Assembly: GCA_963739345.1 (NCBI GenBank)
Contig: CAVUAA010000001.1
Coordinates: 1,116,001 to 1,180,000 of the forward strand
DNA: 64,000 nt
Origin: CAVUAA01 sp963739345
Lineage (GTDB): Bacteria; Chlamydiota; Chlamydiia; Chlamydiales; JAFEGQ01
Reading direction: 5' to 3'
This document shows positions 8,924 to 16,678 of the stretch, one piece after another. The position numbers and the translations under genes were made by a program. Each line of letters opens with the position of its first letter. The first letter of the stretch is position 1. Under the pieces are notes generated by a model. That model was not told the DNA's origin. It saw nothing but the letters and a program-made list of their open reading frames with translations, and ran no database searches.

Positions 8924-9295
8924 ATGAGAAAATACACAGAACAGCACGAGTGGATTGAGATTGATGGGGACATCGGGACCATCGGCATTACCAACTACGC
9001 CCAAGATGAGCTAGGCGATATTGTCTATGTGCAACTGCCAGAAGTTGGCATCACCGTTGAAGCAGGCGACGACGTCGCCATTCTCGAATCGACCAAAGCG
9101 GCGACCGATATCTACACGCCCGTCTCGGGCGAAATCGTTGAGATCAACAAGCGTCTTCCCGACGTTCCGGAGATGGTCAATGACGACGCGGAGAAAGCCG
9201 GCTGGCTTTTCCGCGTCCGCATCTCCGACCCCGCCGAACTAGACTCCCTTCTCACGAAGAAAGCCTACTCCGCGCTCCTCACTCCCTCTCATTAA
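8924..9295 (+). CDS. gcsH: Glycine cleavage system H-like lipoyl carrier protein
   Basis: A 123-aa lipoyl-domain protein. The lipoylated lysine is in ILESTKAATDIY near residue 62, and MRKYTEQHEWIEIDG at the start is typical of GcvH. ATG 8924 is chosen because homologues start here; longer frames run into palindrome P1. No gcvT or gcvP is present in the window, and Chlamydia also keeps an orphan H protein. A role as lipoyl shuttle or as a redox carrier separate from glycine cleavage is therefore possible (inference). The 3' end overlaps the convergent membrane gene by 17 bp. Confidence 0.93.
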   Translation: MRKYTEQHEWIEIDGDIGTIGITNYAQDELGDIVYVQLPEVGITVEAGDDVAILESTKAATDIYTPVSGEIVEINKRLPDVPEMVNDDAEKAGWLFRVRISDPAELDSLLTKKAYSALLTPSH

Positions 9296-10499
9296 CCATA
9301 ATATTCGCCCCACGTACAAACGAGAAGGAAAGATTGCTCACGCTAGCCCGGTTGGCCGGTAACTTGTCCGCATCGACAAACGTGTAGATGCGCCGACCAT
9401 CGTCGTGCTGCGACTCTACACAATGCAAGCTCTTCTCTCCCATACTTGTGATGAGAACGTCGACGATCTTGTTGTCCGAAACAATGATTAGCTCACCAAG
9501 TTGATGGAGATCGTTCACAGGAAGCTTGCTGCCATCCGACTCGCTCGCAAGGTGTATAGTCAGCGATTCTAAGTCAGCCGCATGTTGCAGCACGGCCACA
9601 ACGTCGTTCTCAAAGACTTCTGCAACCTTCAGGTTGGCCATGTCCTCCATGAATGCTTGCGTCTGCTCGCCAAGAAGCGGTGCGGCGGCAACGAAGTTAA
9701 ACTGGTCGATCCTTTCAAATTCTTCGAACCAGTACTGCAACACCCCGAGCTGATAGTCGAACGCCTTCCCCTCCTGTGCAGGACCGTATAGATCTGACCA
9801 GGGCCCTTCGATATTCACCGCATTATATGCGGTGAATAAATTCGCGACTCGCTCAGCGCGGTCGCCGCCAACCGCCTGAGCATTTGCTACGTGCACTGTT
9901 GGGTTCCGCTGTTGGACAAACTCGATCTGCTCTTTGGTTAACCCCTTAGGATCAAGGAAATTGAGGTTCGGGAACCTCTCCATCAAACGGGCTGCCAGAC
10001 AGTCCTTCCCATCCCTTAAGGCCTCTCCCAGCATTTTTGATGCCTCTAGCGAATACTGCGGGAGTTCCTCAGCAATAGCGGCGAAAAGATCACTAGCGTG
10101 TTCGGCAATTTTCTCTTGCGCGACGGTGGAGGTGGCGTTGACGCCGACAAGGCCATTAACAAGGATGCCGGCAACACCGGCAGTGAAAGGAGTTGCCCAC
10201 TCGTAAGGACGGAACTCGCTCAGCTCATTGCGAATGAGATAGGCCTGTAATCCGTAGAAAGCAATTGGAAAGACAAGTGAGCGGTACTGAAAGCTCCCTT
10301 TGGCCACCTTGTCCGGCGACTTGGAGCGGGAAAGGATCAGATCAACAGCTACGCCCGATACTAATCCTGCGCAACCCGTCCAAAGATCGTCCAAATCGAC
10401 CAGCTTGAATCGATTGTTTGCAGCAACAAATGCGCCGCCTAGAACTAGCGGCGCGATGACCCACTTAGCGTCCTTAATAGAAAAATTTCCGTTAGACAT
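9279..10499 (-). CDS. Hypothetical membrane protein, lineage-specific
   Basis: A 406-aa protein I do not recognise. The first 120 residues hold three or four hydrophobic segments (around 11-27, 40-58, 70-88 and 103-120) with GVAGILVNGLVGV at the last. The remaining 280 residues are soluble and look partly helical, without motifs I can name. A GGAGGA-type ribosome site precedes the ATG. It lies in the accessory stretch between gcsH and nqr and may encode a membrane-anchored or inclusion-membrane protein; that idea rests only on the hydrophobic N-terminus. Confidence 0.65.
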   Translation of the reverse strand: MSNGNFSIKDAKWVIAPLVLGGAFVAANNRFKLVDLDDLWTGCAGLVSGVAVDLILSRSKSPDKVAKGSFQYRSLVFPIAFYGLQAYLIRNELSEFRPYEWATPFTAGVAGILVNGLVGVNATSTVAQEKIAEHASDLFAAIAEELPQYSLEASKMLGEALRDGKDCLAARLMERFPNLNFLDPKGLTKEQIEFVQQRNPTVHVANAQAVGGDRAERVANLFTAYNAVNIEGPWSDLYGPAQEGKAFDYQLGVLQYWFEEFERIDQFNFVAAAPLLGEQTQAFMEDMANLKVAEVFENDVVAVLQHAADLESLTIHLASESDGSKLPVNDLHQLGELIIVSDNKIVDVLITSMGEKSLHCVESQHDDGRRIYTFVDADKLPANRASVSNLSFSFVRGANIMVNERE

Positions 10500-10588
10500 T
10501 TCGTCCTCCTTGGTTAGTAAGGGGCTGATGCTAACTGGGTTTGGGAAAATAAGACTAGCTAAAACAATCTTTTAATAAGGTCGATCGA

Positions 10589-10752
10589 CGACCTGAACAT
10601 TACCCACAAGTCGGTTTTGGGCCGTCGCGAGCCCCTCGAGAACCGGGAAATCTGACGAACGTGCGTGGTTCCACCACGTATGAGAAGGATTGCCCGGGAA
10701 ATCGGGGGGCGCAGTAGGCTCCAAAATTGAGATGTGGGTAATGTTCAGGTCG
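10589..10752. repeat. Long imperfect palindrome, element C
   Basis: Perfect 20-bp outer arms lie at 10589-10608 (starts CGACCTGAACATTACCCACA) and 10733-10752. Partly matching inner segments follow, with a central hairpin CGTGG-TTC-CACCACG near 10664-10678. The 164-bp whole could fold almost end to end. It fills most of the 307-bp gap between the membrane gene and the small gene at 10807. I see no coding potential in it. Architecture matches elements A, B and D. Confidence 0.7.
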
Positions 10753-10806
10753 ACAACAGACGTGGTATGCGCTATTCTTGTTGCTTAACCAACTAAGAGA
10801 TAGGCG

Positions 10807-11076
10807 ATGAGAGTCGAAAAAGAACAACAACTTATTTTTTTTGGTTTAGCAACCGTGGGTGCAGGATTTGCACTCGTCCACTTTCTAAAAGCGCCAAATC
10901 CAAGCCCAACCCTTGCTGCGCCACTAACCGGCCACACGATCAAGCCATTGGAACTGCCGGAGACGAGAGGAATCGCCAGTCACGCCGGCGCGATTTGCGT
11001 CCGGCCAGAAATCGTTTCCGCCAGCACCGGCGTTGCGGGCAGCTGCGGCCCCATCAACCAAACGGTCTGGTCCTAA
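10807..11076 (+). CDS. Small hypothetical single-pass membrane protein
   Basis: An 89-aa frame with charged residues 1-7 (MRVEKEQ), one hydrophobic helix (LIFFGLATVGAGFALVHFL) and a Pro/Ala-rich tail. No family recognised. The glycine/alanine pattern of the helix resembles the small membrane proteins at 43-46 kb, but similarity is weak. The ribosome site is poor and the 3' end overlaps the convergent ATPase by 4 bp. It may be a real short gene or chance. Confidence 0.4.
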   Translation: MRVEKEQQLIFFGLATVGAGFALVHFLKAPNPSPTLAAPLTGHTIKPLELPETRGIASHAGAICVRPEIVSASTGVAGSCGPINQTVWS

Positions 11077-12239
11077 TCCGAAGCAATAGCACGGGCCGCG
11101 TGCATGTAGTGGAGAACTTCGACGTTCTTGATCTTCTGCTCCTGGGCGCCTGAATAGATGAGGTAGCCTTTGACGAAGCGGTCGCCGACGAGTTTCTCAA
11201 AGTAGCGGAGCTCTTTGAGAAATTGGGGATTGAAGGTAGAGGCGGCTTTCACTTCGATGGGGACGAACTGTCGGCCGGTGAGGTAGAGGAAATCAACTTC
11301 ATGTCCGTGCGCGTCGCGAAAGAAGTAGAGGCGGGGGTCTTTGCCCCGGTTGTAACGGTGCTTGAGGAGTTCGAGGAGGACAAGGTTTTCAACCAGGTTG
11401 CCACGCAGCGGATCGCGCGCCATCTGGGTGGTGCTCTCAATGCCGAGAAGGTAGCTGGCGAGCCCGACGTCAGTGAAGTAGAGCTTGGGCGACTTAATGA
11501 CTCGCTTGCCGAGGTTCTCGTAGTAGGGTTGCAGCAAGACGATGAGATAGGAAGCCTCGAGAATGGAGAGCCAGTGCTTAATGGTGCGTGAAGAGACGCC
11601 CACGTCCCCTGCTAGACTATCTACCTTCAGAATCTGACCAATGCGACCGGCGCAGAGCTGGATGAACTTCTGAAAGAGTGCGAGATCTTTGACGTAGGCA
11701 ATTTGACGAACGTCCCGCTCAACATAGGTGCGTAAGTAGGCGCTGTAGATGGTCTGCGAGTCGAGGTGCCGTTGGAAAAGGCGGGGGAACCCCCCGGTGA
11801 GCAGCTGCTCGTTGAGCGTTTGTTTAATTCCTGCCGTCTCCAGTTCGCTTAAACTAAGCGGGAGAAGAGTAAGCAACCCGGTACGACCGGCGAGCGACTG
11901 CGAGACCGCTTGGTGCAACTCCAGCTGATGGCTACCAGTCAAGATGTACATTCCATCCACCTTCCGCTCATCGACAATCACCTGGATGTAAGAGAGAAGC
12001 TCTGGTGCCCGCTGTACCTCATCAATGATTGCTCCATCGGGGAACTGTTCTAGGAACGCGCGAGCATCGTTCTCGGCAAAGGCGCGAGAATCGGGGTTCT
12101 CCAGATTGACGTACGGTTTATCAGGGAAAGTCATATGCACGAGGGTGGTCTTTCCCGATTGACGGGGACCCATGACGGTGACAACGGGAAACGCTCCCGC
12201 CAGCCGCTCTAACTCACTTTGCATCTCTCTCTTGTACAT
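11073..12239 (-). CDS. AAA_14 ATPase with DUF4143 nuclease-like domain
   Basis: A 388-aa protein of the widespread AAA_14/DUF4143 type. Walker A is GPRQSGKTTLVH near residue 25, Walker B is GAIIDEVQRAPELL near 72, and sensor TGSHQLEL follows. A winged-helix-like middle (VDSLAGDVGVSSRTIKHWLSILEASYLI) leads to a C-terminal PD-(D/E)XK-like core with HEVDFLYL and FVPIEVKA. Such proteins are common in accessory DNA and their function is unproven. A 43-bp palindrome starts 4 bp before the start codon. No partner gene is evident. Confidence 0.88.
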   Translation of the reverse strand: MYKREMQSELERLAGAFPVVTVMGPRQSGKTTLVHMTFPDKPYVNLENPDSRAFAENDARAFLEQFPDGAIIDEVQRAPELLSYIQVIVDERKVDGMYILTGSHQLELHQAVSQSLAGRTGLLTLLPLSLSELETAGIKQTLNEQLLTGGFPRLFQRHLDSQTIYSAYLRTYVERDVRQIAYVKDLALFQKFIQLCAGRIGQILKVDSLAGDVGVSSRTIKHWLSILEASYLIVLLQPYYENLGKRVIKSPKLYFTDVGLASYLLGIESTTQMARDPLRGNLVENLVLLELLKHRYNRGKDPRLYFFRDAHGHEVDFLYLTGRQFVPIEVKAASTFNPQFLKELRYFEKLVGDRFVKGYLIYSGAQEQKIKNVEVLHYMHAARAIASD

Positions 12240-12242
12240 CTC

Positions 12243-12285
12243 AAATCCGGATAATCATGACGTCTACTCCGGATTATCCGGATTT
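12243..12285. promoter_or_regulatory. Palindrome at the AAA_14 gene start (candidate operator)
   Basis: Perfect 13-bp arms AAATCCGGATAAT (12243-12255) and ATTATCCGGATTT (12273-12285) with a 17-bp spacer. It covers the position of the ribosome site and proximal promoter of the ATPase gene. Its place relative to the gene parallels the palindrome array before the second ATPase at 45.3 kb, although the sequence differs. Confidence 0.6.
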
Positions 12286-12349
12286 TCGCAATTTCCGTCA
12301 ACAGACATGCATTCCCATAAACAACACAAGCACAGGCTTTTAGGGAGCC

Positions 12350-12386
12350 AGTGTACCGATTGGGGCCAGGCCCCAATCGGTACACT
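12350..12386. repeat. Perfect palindrome P2
   Basis: Perfect 16-bp arms AGTGTACCGATTGGGG (12350-12365) and complement (12371-12386) around CCAGG. The core GGGGCCAGGCCCC has the same plan as P1's GGTGCCAGGCACC. It sits 5 bp beyond the last gene of the nqr operon, where it could serve as a terminator hairpin, though no clear U-tract follows. Confidence 0.7.
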
Positions 12387-12391
12387 AGATT

Positions 12392-12823
12392 CTATTGGTA
12401 GAAGAGGTCGCCGAACTCGAGGGAGACGCAGCTGAGGAGGGCGCGGTCTTGAGTGGGCTCGCTGTCGTTGGCGATGCCGATGACGATGTTCTCAAGGCCA
12501 AGCCCGCTCGATTCAAGCTGGCCGCTTAGGTCAGCACGTTCGTTGATGAGCTCGAGGGCACGCTTGGCAGCAGCCATAACTAGCTGGTTGGCGTGCTCTT
12601 TGGTGCCGATGTCGGGAGTTTGGTAGGTGAGGGCAAGGGCGCCAAGCTTCTGGCCATCTTCGTTGCCACGCCAGGTGCTATTGACCCACTTGAGGCCATA
12701 CTCTTCTCCAACTTGTCGGCCGATTTCGATGATGGCCATCTGAACGGTGGATTCGTTGACCGGCTCGGCACAAACAACCGATGTGCAGGCGATGGCAGCG
12801 AGTAGCATAAGTTTCTTGATCAT
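12392..12823 (-). CDS. Secreted hypothetical protein, last gene of the nqr operon
   Basis: A 143-aa protein with a signal peptide (residues 1-19, MIKKLMLLAAIACTSVVCA) and a mature domain of about 124 residues. I do not recognise the family. It follows nqrE by 9 nt with an AGGAG ribosome site inside the nqrE stop region, so it is probably co-transcribed with Na+-NQR. A cysteine at the cleavage region (VVCAEP) does not fit a standard lipobox. A periplasmic role near Na+-NQR is only suggested by location. Confidence 0.7.
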   Translation of the reverse strand: MIKKLMLLAAIACTSVVCAEPVNESTVQMAIIEIGRQVGEEYGLKWVNSTWRGNEDGQKLGALALTYQTPDIGTKEHANQLVMAAAKRALELINERADLSGQLESSGLGLENIVIGIANDSEPTQDRALLSCVSLEFGDLFYQ

Positions 12824-12832
12824 GTTTTGCTC

Positions 12833-13558
12833 CTATAGTGCGTCCTCGGCCCGAATGTTCGGCGCCGAGGGGGGTAAAAGTGCTTCTTGCGGGGCAAGGT
12901 TGGCAGTGGGATTGTCCAACTTTATCCCCTGAAGGCCCATGAATGCCATGGCCATCAGTCCCGTCATAATAAATGTTATACCCATCCCGCGCAACCCCGG
13001 AACGACGTTGGAATAGGCGAGCTTCTCGCGGATGGCTGCGATGAGAAGGATGGCAAGCCACCAACCGACGCCGGCGCCAAACACATAGGCGAGGTTGGGG
13101 AGGAATGCAAACTCTTTGGTGGTGGCAAGGAGGGAGGCGCCGAGGATGGCGCAGTTGACGGTGATGAGGGGAAGATACATGCCTAGCGCGTTGTAGAGGG
13201 CGGGGAGAAACTTCTCGATGACGATCTCAAGCACCTGAACGAAGGCGGCGATGACGGAGATGTAGATGATGAACTCGAGAAAGCCGAGGTTAACAAGCTT
13301 GGCGTCGACGCCAATGCCGCTGAGCCAGCGAAGGGCGCCGTCGCCGGTGATGAACCGGTGGACAAACCAGTTGAGGGTGCCGGAGATGGTGGTGACAAAG
13401 ATGACGGCAGCACCAAGTCCGTTGGCGGTGGTCACCTTGTTCGAACAGGCGAGGTAGGTACACATGCCGAGGAAGGTGGCGAGGAGAATGTTCTGCACAA
13501 ACACCGACTGGATAAAGACGCCGAAGAGGTTGAGAAGTGTGTAGTCACCGAGCCACAT
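12833..13558 (-). CDS. nqrE: Na+-translocating NADH:quinone reductase subunit E
   Basis: Integral membrane subunit of the sodium-pumping NADH:ubiquinone oxidoreductase. The 241-aa protein has six predicted membrane segments and the family blocks FVQNILLATFLGMCTYLACSN near residue 20 and NCAILGASLL near 130. The latter holds one of the two membrane cysteines (with TYLACS) that bind the intramembrane iron centre in NqrD/E. It lies 6 nt after nqrD. About 30 C-terminal residues exceed the usual length. Confidence 0.96.
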   Translation of the reverse strand: MWLGDYTLLNLFGVFIQSVFVQNILLATFLGMCTYLACSNKVTTANGLGAAVIFVTTISGTLNWFVHRFITGDGALRWLSGIGVDAKLVNLGFLEFIIYISVIAAFVQVLEIVIEKFLPALYNALGMYLPLITVNCAILGASLLATTKEFAFLPNLAYVFGAGVGWWLAILLIAAIREKLAYSNVVPGLRGMGITFIMTGLMAMAFMGLQGIKLDNPTANLAPQEALLPPSAPNIRAEDAL

Positions 13559-13564
13559 AGCTTG

Positions 13565-14206
13565 TTAATTCCCCTCTTGATGTTTTAGGAGATTGGCGAC
13601 CCAAATCATGCCGCCGAGGAGGAAGAAGGCGCCGGGGGCGAGAATCATGATGTTGAAGTTGGCGTAGCCATCGGGGTGCTCGGGGGTGGCGTAGAGGATG
13701 TTCGGAACGATGCGGAGGCCGGCGATGGTGCCGTAGCCGAAGAGTTCACGGACGACGCCGACGAAAAGGAGGACACCCGCATAGCCGAGGCCGGCGCCAA
13801 GGCCGTCGAGGAAGGCAGGAATGGGTCTAACGGATTTTGCCATCGCCTCTGCGCGCCCCATGACGAGGCAGTTGGTGATGATGAGGCCGACGAAGACGCT
13901 GAGCGTTTTGGAAATGTCATAAGCAAACGCGCGGAGGAGGATGTCGACGATGGTGACGAAGAGGGAGATGATGACGAGCTGGGTGATCATCCGAACCGAG
14001 TCGGGGGTCCAGTGGCGCAAGGAGGAGACGAGGAACGAGCTGCAGCCGGTGACGAAGGAGACGGCAAGTCCCATGGCGATGGCGGGGCCGACGGAGGTGG
14101 TGACGGCGAGGGCGGAGCAGATGCCAAGGATGGCGACGAGAATCTGGTTGCTATGCCAGATCTGGTCGGTGAAGTAGGTCTTGAGTGGGAGGCGTCTAGG
14201 ATCCAC
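13565..14206 (-). CDS. nqrD: Na+-translocating NADH:quinone reductase subunit D
   Basis: The 213-aa membrane subunit paired with NqrE. It has six hydrophobic segments and the conserved GICSALAVTTSVGPAIAMG and IITNCLVMGRAEAMA blocks, each with a cysteine expected to contribute to the shared iron site. It overlaps nqrC by 11 bp. nqrA and nqrF are not in this window, as in Chlamydia, where they are encoded elsewhere. Confidence 0.96.
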   Translation of the reverse strand: MDPRRLPLKTYFTDQIWHSNQILVAILGICSALAVTTSVGPAIAMGLAVSFVTGCSSFLVSSLRHWTPDSVRMITQLVIISLFVTIVDILLRAFAYDISKTLSVFVGLIITNCLVMGRAEAMAKSVRPIPAFLDGLGAGLGYAGVLLFVGVVRELFGYGTIAGLRIVPNILYATPEHPDGYANFNIMILAPGAFFLLGGMIWVANLLKHQEGN

Positions 14207-15107
14207 TAGAATCCTCCTGGTTCTGTTTGTTCAGCTCAATGAGCAGGTTGCGGTAGGGGGCGAGGGAGGCGGAGTAGGCGGCGGTGACGCCGTCGCCGGT
14301 GAGGGTGGCCCCAGTCACCCCATCGACGGCGGTTTCAGCCCGAGGGCTGTCGCCGAATTTATCAGTCACCTTCCCCTTTACCACAACGATGCCCAGCGGC
14401 GCCCGCTCAAAGTTGTTGGTGCCAGAGGCGGCGGGGAGGAAAATCTTCTTCCCCTCAAACTGCACCTGCCAGGAGGGATATTGGATATTGGCGCCAAGGC
14501 CGGGGGTCTCGAGGGGGGCTTGCCAGGTGTTGCCGATGATGGTGTCGCCGTTGGGCTCGAGGGCGACATAGCCATAGATGGGGCCCCACAGGCCAAAGCC
14601 GGCGAGAGGGATGATGTAGGCTTCTGGTTTCGAGTCGGCGGTGGCGCCGTTGGGGAGGACGATGTAGAAGAGCTTCTCGGGGAGGTCGGCGAAACCGGTT
14701 TTGGCGTTGTCGGAGAGGTAGTCGTCGATGTCGATGCCCGCCTCGTCAAAGGTGGTGATCTTACCCGCTTCGTTGGTGAGACGTGGGAGAAGTCTCTCTT
14801 GGGAGAGCGCATAGATGGCGTCGGGACTCGCCTTCACTTTGTCGTCTGAGGGGACTAGTTTCTTCTCACCCGCATCATAAGTAGCTGGGATCCACTCCCC
14901 TTCTTCTTGGAGTTGGAAGTAGCCGTCGGGATTGTAGATGCGGGCGGCGGCGAGGATCTGCTTCACCCGGTCGAGCTCACGCGCCCGATCCTCGCGTGAG
15001 CGGAGAGCGGTCGAGGCGAGCGCCAGCACGAGCGCTGCGGTGAGGCAGAGGATCACCACAAAGATGACGGTGTATTTGGCGCTAGACGGAGGCTTTCGTT
15101 CTGACAC
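14196..15107 (-). CDS. nqrC: Na+-translocating NADH:quinone reductase subunit C
   Basis: FMN-carrying subunit with one N-terminal membrane helix (YTVIFVVILCLTAALVLALAST) and a periplasmic FMN-binding domain. The covalent flavin site is DGVTGATLTGDGV near residue 265, where the threonine takes FMN. The start is set at GTG 15107 because AGGAGG lies 7 nt upstream, giving 303 aa; an upstream ATG at 15128 would add 7 residues. It overlaps nqrB by 26 bp. Confidence 0.95.
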   Translation of the reverse strand: MSERKPPSSAKYTVIFVVILCLTAALVLALASTALRSREDRARELDRVKQILAAARIYNPDGYFQLQEEGEWIPATYDAGEKKLVPSDDKVKASPDAIYALSQERLLPRLTNEAGKITTFDEAGIDIDDYLSDNAKTGFADLPEKLFYIVLPNGATADSKPEAYIIPLAGFGLWGPIYGYVALEPNGDTIIGNTWQAPLETPGLGANIQYPSWQVQFEGKKIFLPAASGTNNFERAPLGIVVVKGKVTDKFGDSPRAETAVDGVTGATLTGDGVTAAYSASLAPYRNLLIELNKQNQEDSSGS

Positions 15108-16617
15108 GACGGACCCTCCTATAAGCACGCATGGCGTAGGTGTCGAAGACGGGGGCGAAGACGTTGCCGAAGAGGATGGCGAGCATCACACCTTCGGGGT
15201 AGGCGGGATTGATCACGCGGATGAGAATCACCAGGGCGCCTATGAGAAAGCCATAAATCCATTTGGCTTTACTCATGGTGGGTGAGGAGACCGGCTCGGT
15301 GGCCATGAAAATGGCACCGAAGACGAGACTCCCCATGAGGAACTGCTTGTAGGCGGGAAAGGCAAAGCGGGCGGGGTTCCAGGCGCCGCCGTCAACTCCA
15401 AACGTTGTGGAGGTCCACTCAAAGAGGAGGGCGGTGATGTAGGCGCCAATGCCAAAGGCGAGCATGGTGCGCCACGAGCCAATGCCGGTCCAGATGAGGA
15501 GAAAGGCGCCGAGGAGGGCGAAGAGGATGGAGGTCTCCCCCATCGAACCGATCCGGTTGCCGAAAAAGAGATTCCAGTTGGAATTGGTCCCAATCCCCTC
15601 ACGAAGAGTGGTGAACTGGTAGGCGGCGTCGTAGGAGTCAGGGGGGAGGCCAAGACCTCCTGCATCGATGCCGGCGGTGACAAAGTCGTGCATCTGCTCG
15701 CCTGAGAGCGAGCCCAGCTCAGCGCCCGCATCAGTCACTCCGTTCCACTTTTCGAACTGCGTATCGATCACGTCAATGGTGGGAACATGGGTTCCCACCA
15801 TGTTAGTCGCAATCGCATCGACGTGGACCCGCCGAATCTCATTGCCCACGTTGAACTTTGCGCAGGCAGAGGCCTGCGTGTAGCCATCCCACGAAGGGAG
15901 GGCGGCGTCGGCGTTCATCTTCTTAAGGCTGTTCGCAACAGTGGTTGGATTGGTTCCCACCCAAACGGGACCGGTCATCTTCTGCGGAAAGGCAAAGAAG
16001 AGAAAGATGCGAGCGGTGAGGGCCGGGTTGAGAATGTTCATCCCCGTTCCGCCGAAAAGTTCCTTTCCGACGACAACGCCAAACGAGACGCCAACAGCCA
16101 CCATCCAGAGGGGAATGGTGGGGGGCAAGATGAGGGCGTAGAGAATTCCGGTGACGAGAAACCCTTCGGCAATTTCGTGCCCCCTCACGGCGGCGAAAAA
16201 GCCTTCCCACAGACCGCCCACCAGATAGCTGACAAAGACTACAGGGAGGAAGGCGATGAGGCCGTCCCCAAGAATCGTCGCCCACCTACCTTCCGAAAAA
16301 CAGAACTCAAAGTAGCCAGCAAACGAACCCGAGGCCGCCATGTAGCTATTCATCAGCTGAAAGTTGGCCGATTCGTAGACAAATTTTTGAACGCCGGTAT
16401 TCCAGATGGCCATCACCGTGCAGAGGGAGAGGGCAATGACCACAAGGACCATCCACCGCTTCAGATCCACAGCATCGCGGATGTGGGGAGGCCCCTTCGT
16501 ATTGACCGGCGCCTCAAAAAGAAAGGTGTCAACAGCAGAGACCAGGGGCCGCATTTTATGGAGCGGCCGCCCTTTTTCAAACATCGCCAGCTGTTTATCG
16601 AGCAGTTTTCTCACCAT
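15082..16617 (-). CDS. nqrB: Na+-translocating NADH:quinone reductase subunit B
   Basis: Large membrane subunit, 511 aa from ATG 16617, about the expected length. A long soluble start (MVRKLLDKQLAMFEKGRPLH) precedes many membrane segments. ELFGGTGMNILNPALTARIF and the C-terminal INPAYPEGVMLAILFGNVFAP are typical. The start is preferred over upstream in-frame codons because it matches family length and a -10 box lies 7 nt before it. The usual flavin-attachment motif (SGAT-like) is not obvious; the aligned stretch may be DGYTQASACAKF. Confidence 0.92.
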   Translation of the reverse strand: MVRKLLDKQLAMFEKGRPLHKMRPLVSAVDTFLFEAPVNTKGPPHIRDAVDLKRWMVLVVIALSLCTVMAIWNTGVQKFVYESANFQLMNSYMAASGSFAGYFEFCFSEGRWATILGDGLIAFLPVVFVSYLVGGLWEGFFAAVRGHEIAEGFLVTGILYALILPPTIPLWMVAVGVSFGVVVGKELFGGTGMNILNPALTARIFLFFAFPQKMTGPVWVGTNPTTVANSLKKMNADAALPSWDGYTQASACAKFNVGNEIRRVHVDAIATNMVGTHVPTIDVIDTQFEKWNGVTDAGAELGSLSGEQMHDFVTAGIDAGGLGLPPDSYDAAYQFTTLREGIGTNSNWNLFFGNRIGSMGETSILFALLGAFLLIWTGIGSWRTMLAFGIGAYITALLFEWTSTTFGVDGGAWNPARFAFPAYKQFLMGSLVFGAIFMATEPVSSPTMSKAKWIYGFLIGALVILIRVINPAYPEGVMLAILFGNVFAPVFDTYAMRAYRRVRRVRTKASV

Positions 16618-16624
16618 TTGCAGG

Positions 16625-16653
16625 AACATAGCCAAGAGTCGGTGATATTTCCA
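16625..16653 (-). promoter_or_regulatory. Promoter of the nqr operon (possible leaderless start)
   Basis: Read on the minus strand: TGGAAA (16653-16648), 17-nt spacer, TATGTT (16630-16625), 7 nt, then ATG at 16617. There is no Shine-Dalgarno sequence in the gap. This geometry supports the chosen nqrB start. Confidence 0.4.
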
Positions 16654-16678
16654 GTGATTTGGTTTAGAATATGTGGCT

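Noticed and set aside
10600..10830. 76-aa minus-strand frame
   Set aside because: It lies across palindromic element C, has no ribosome site and no recognisable features.
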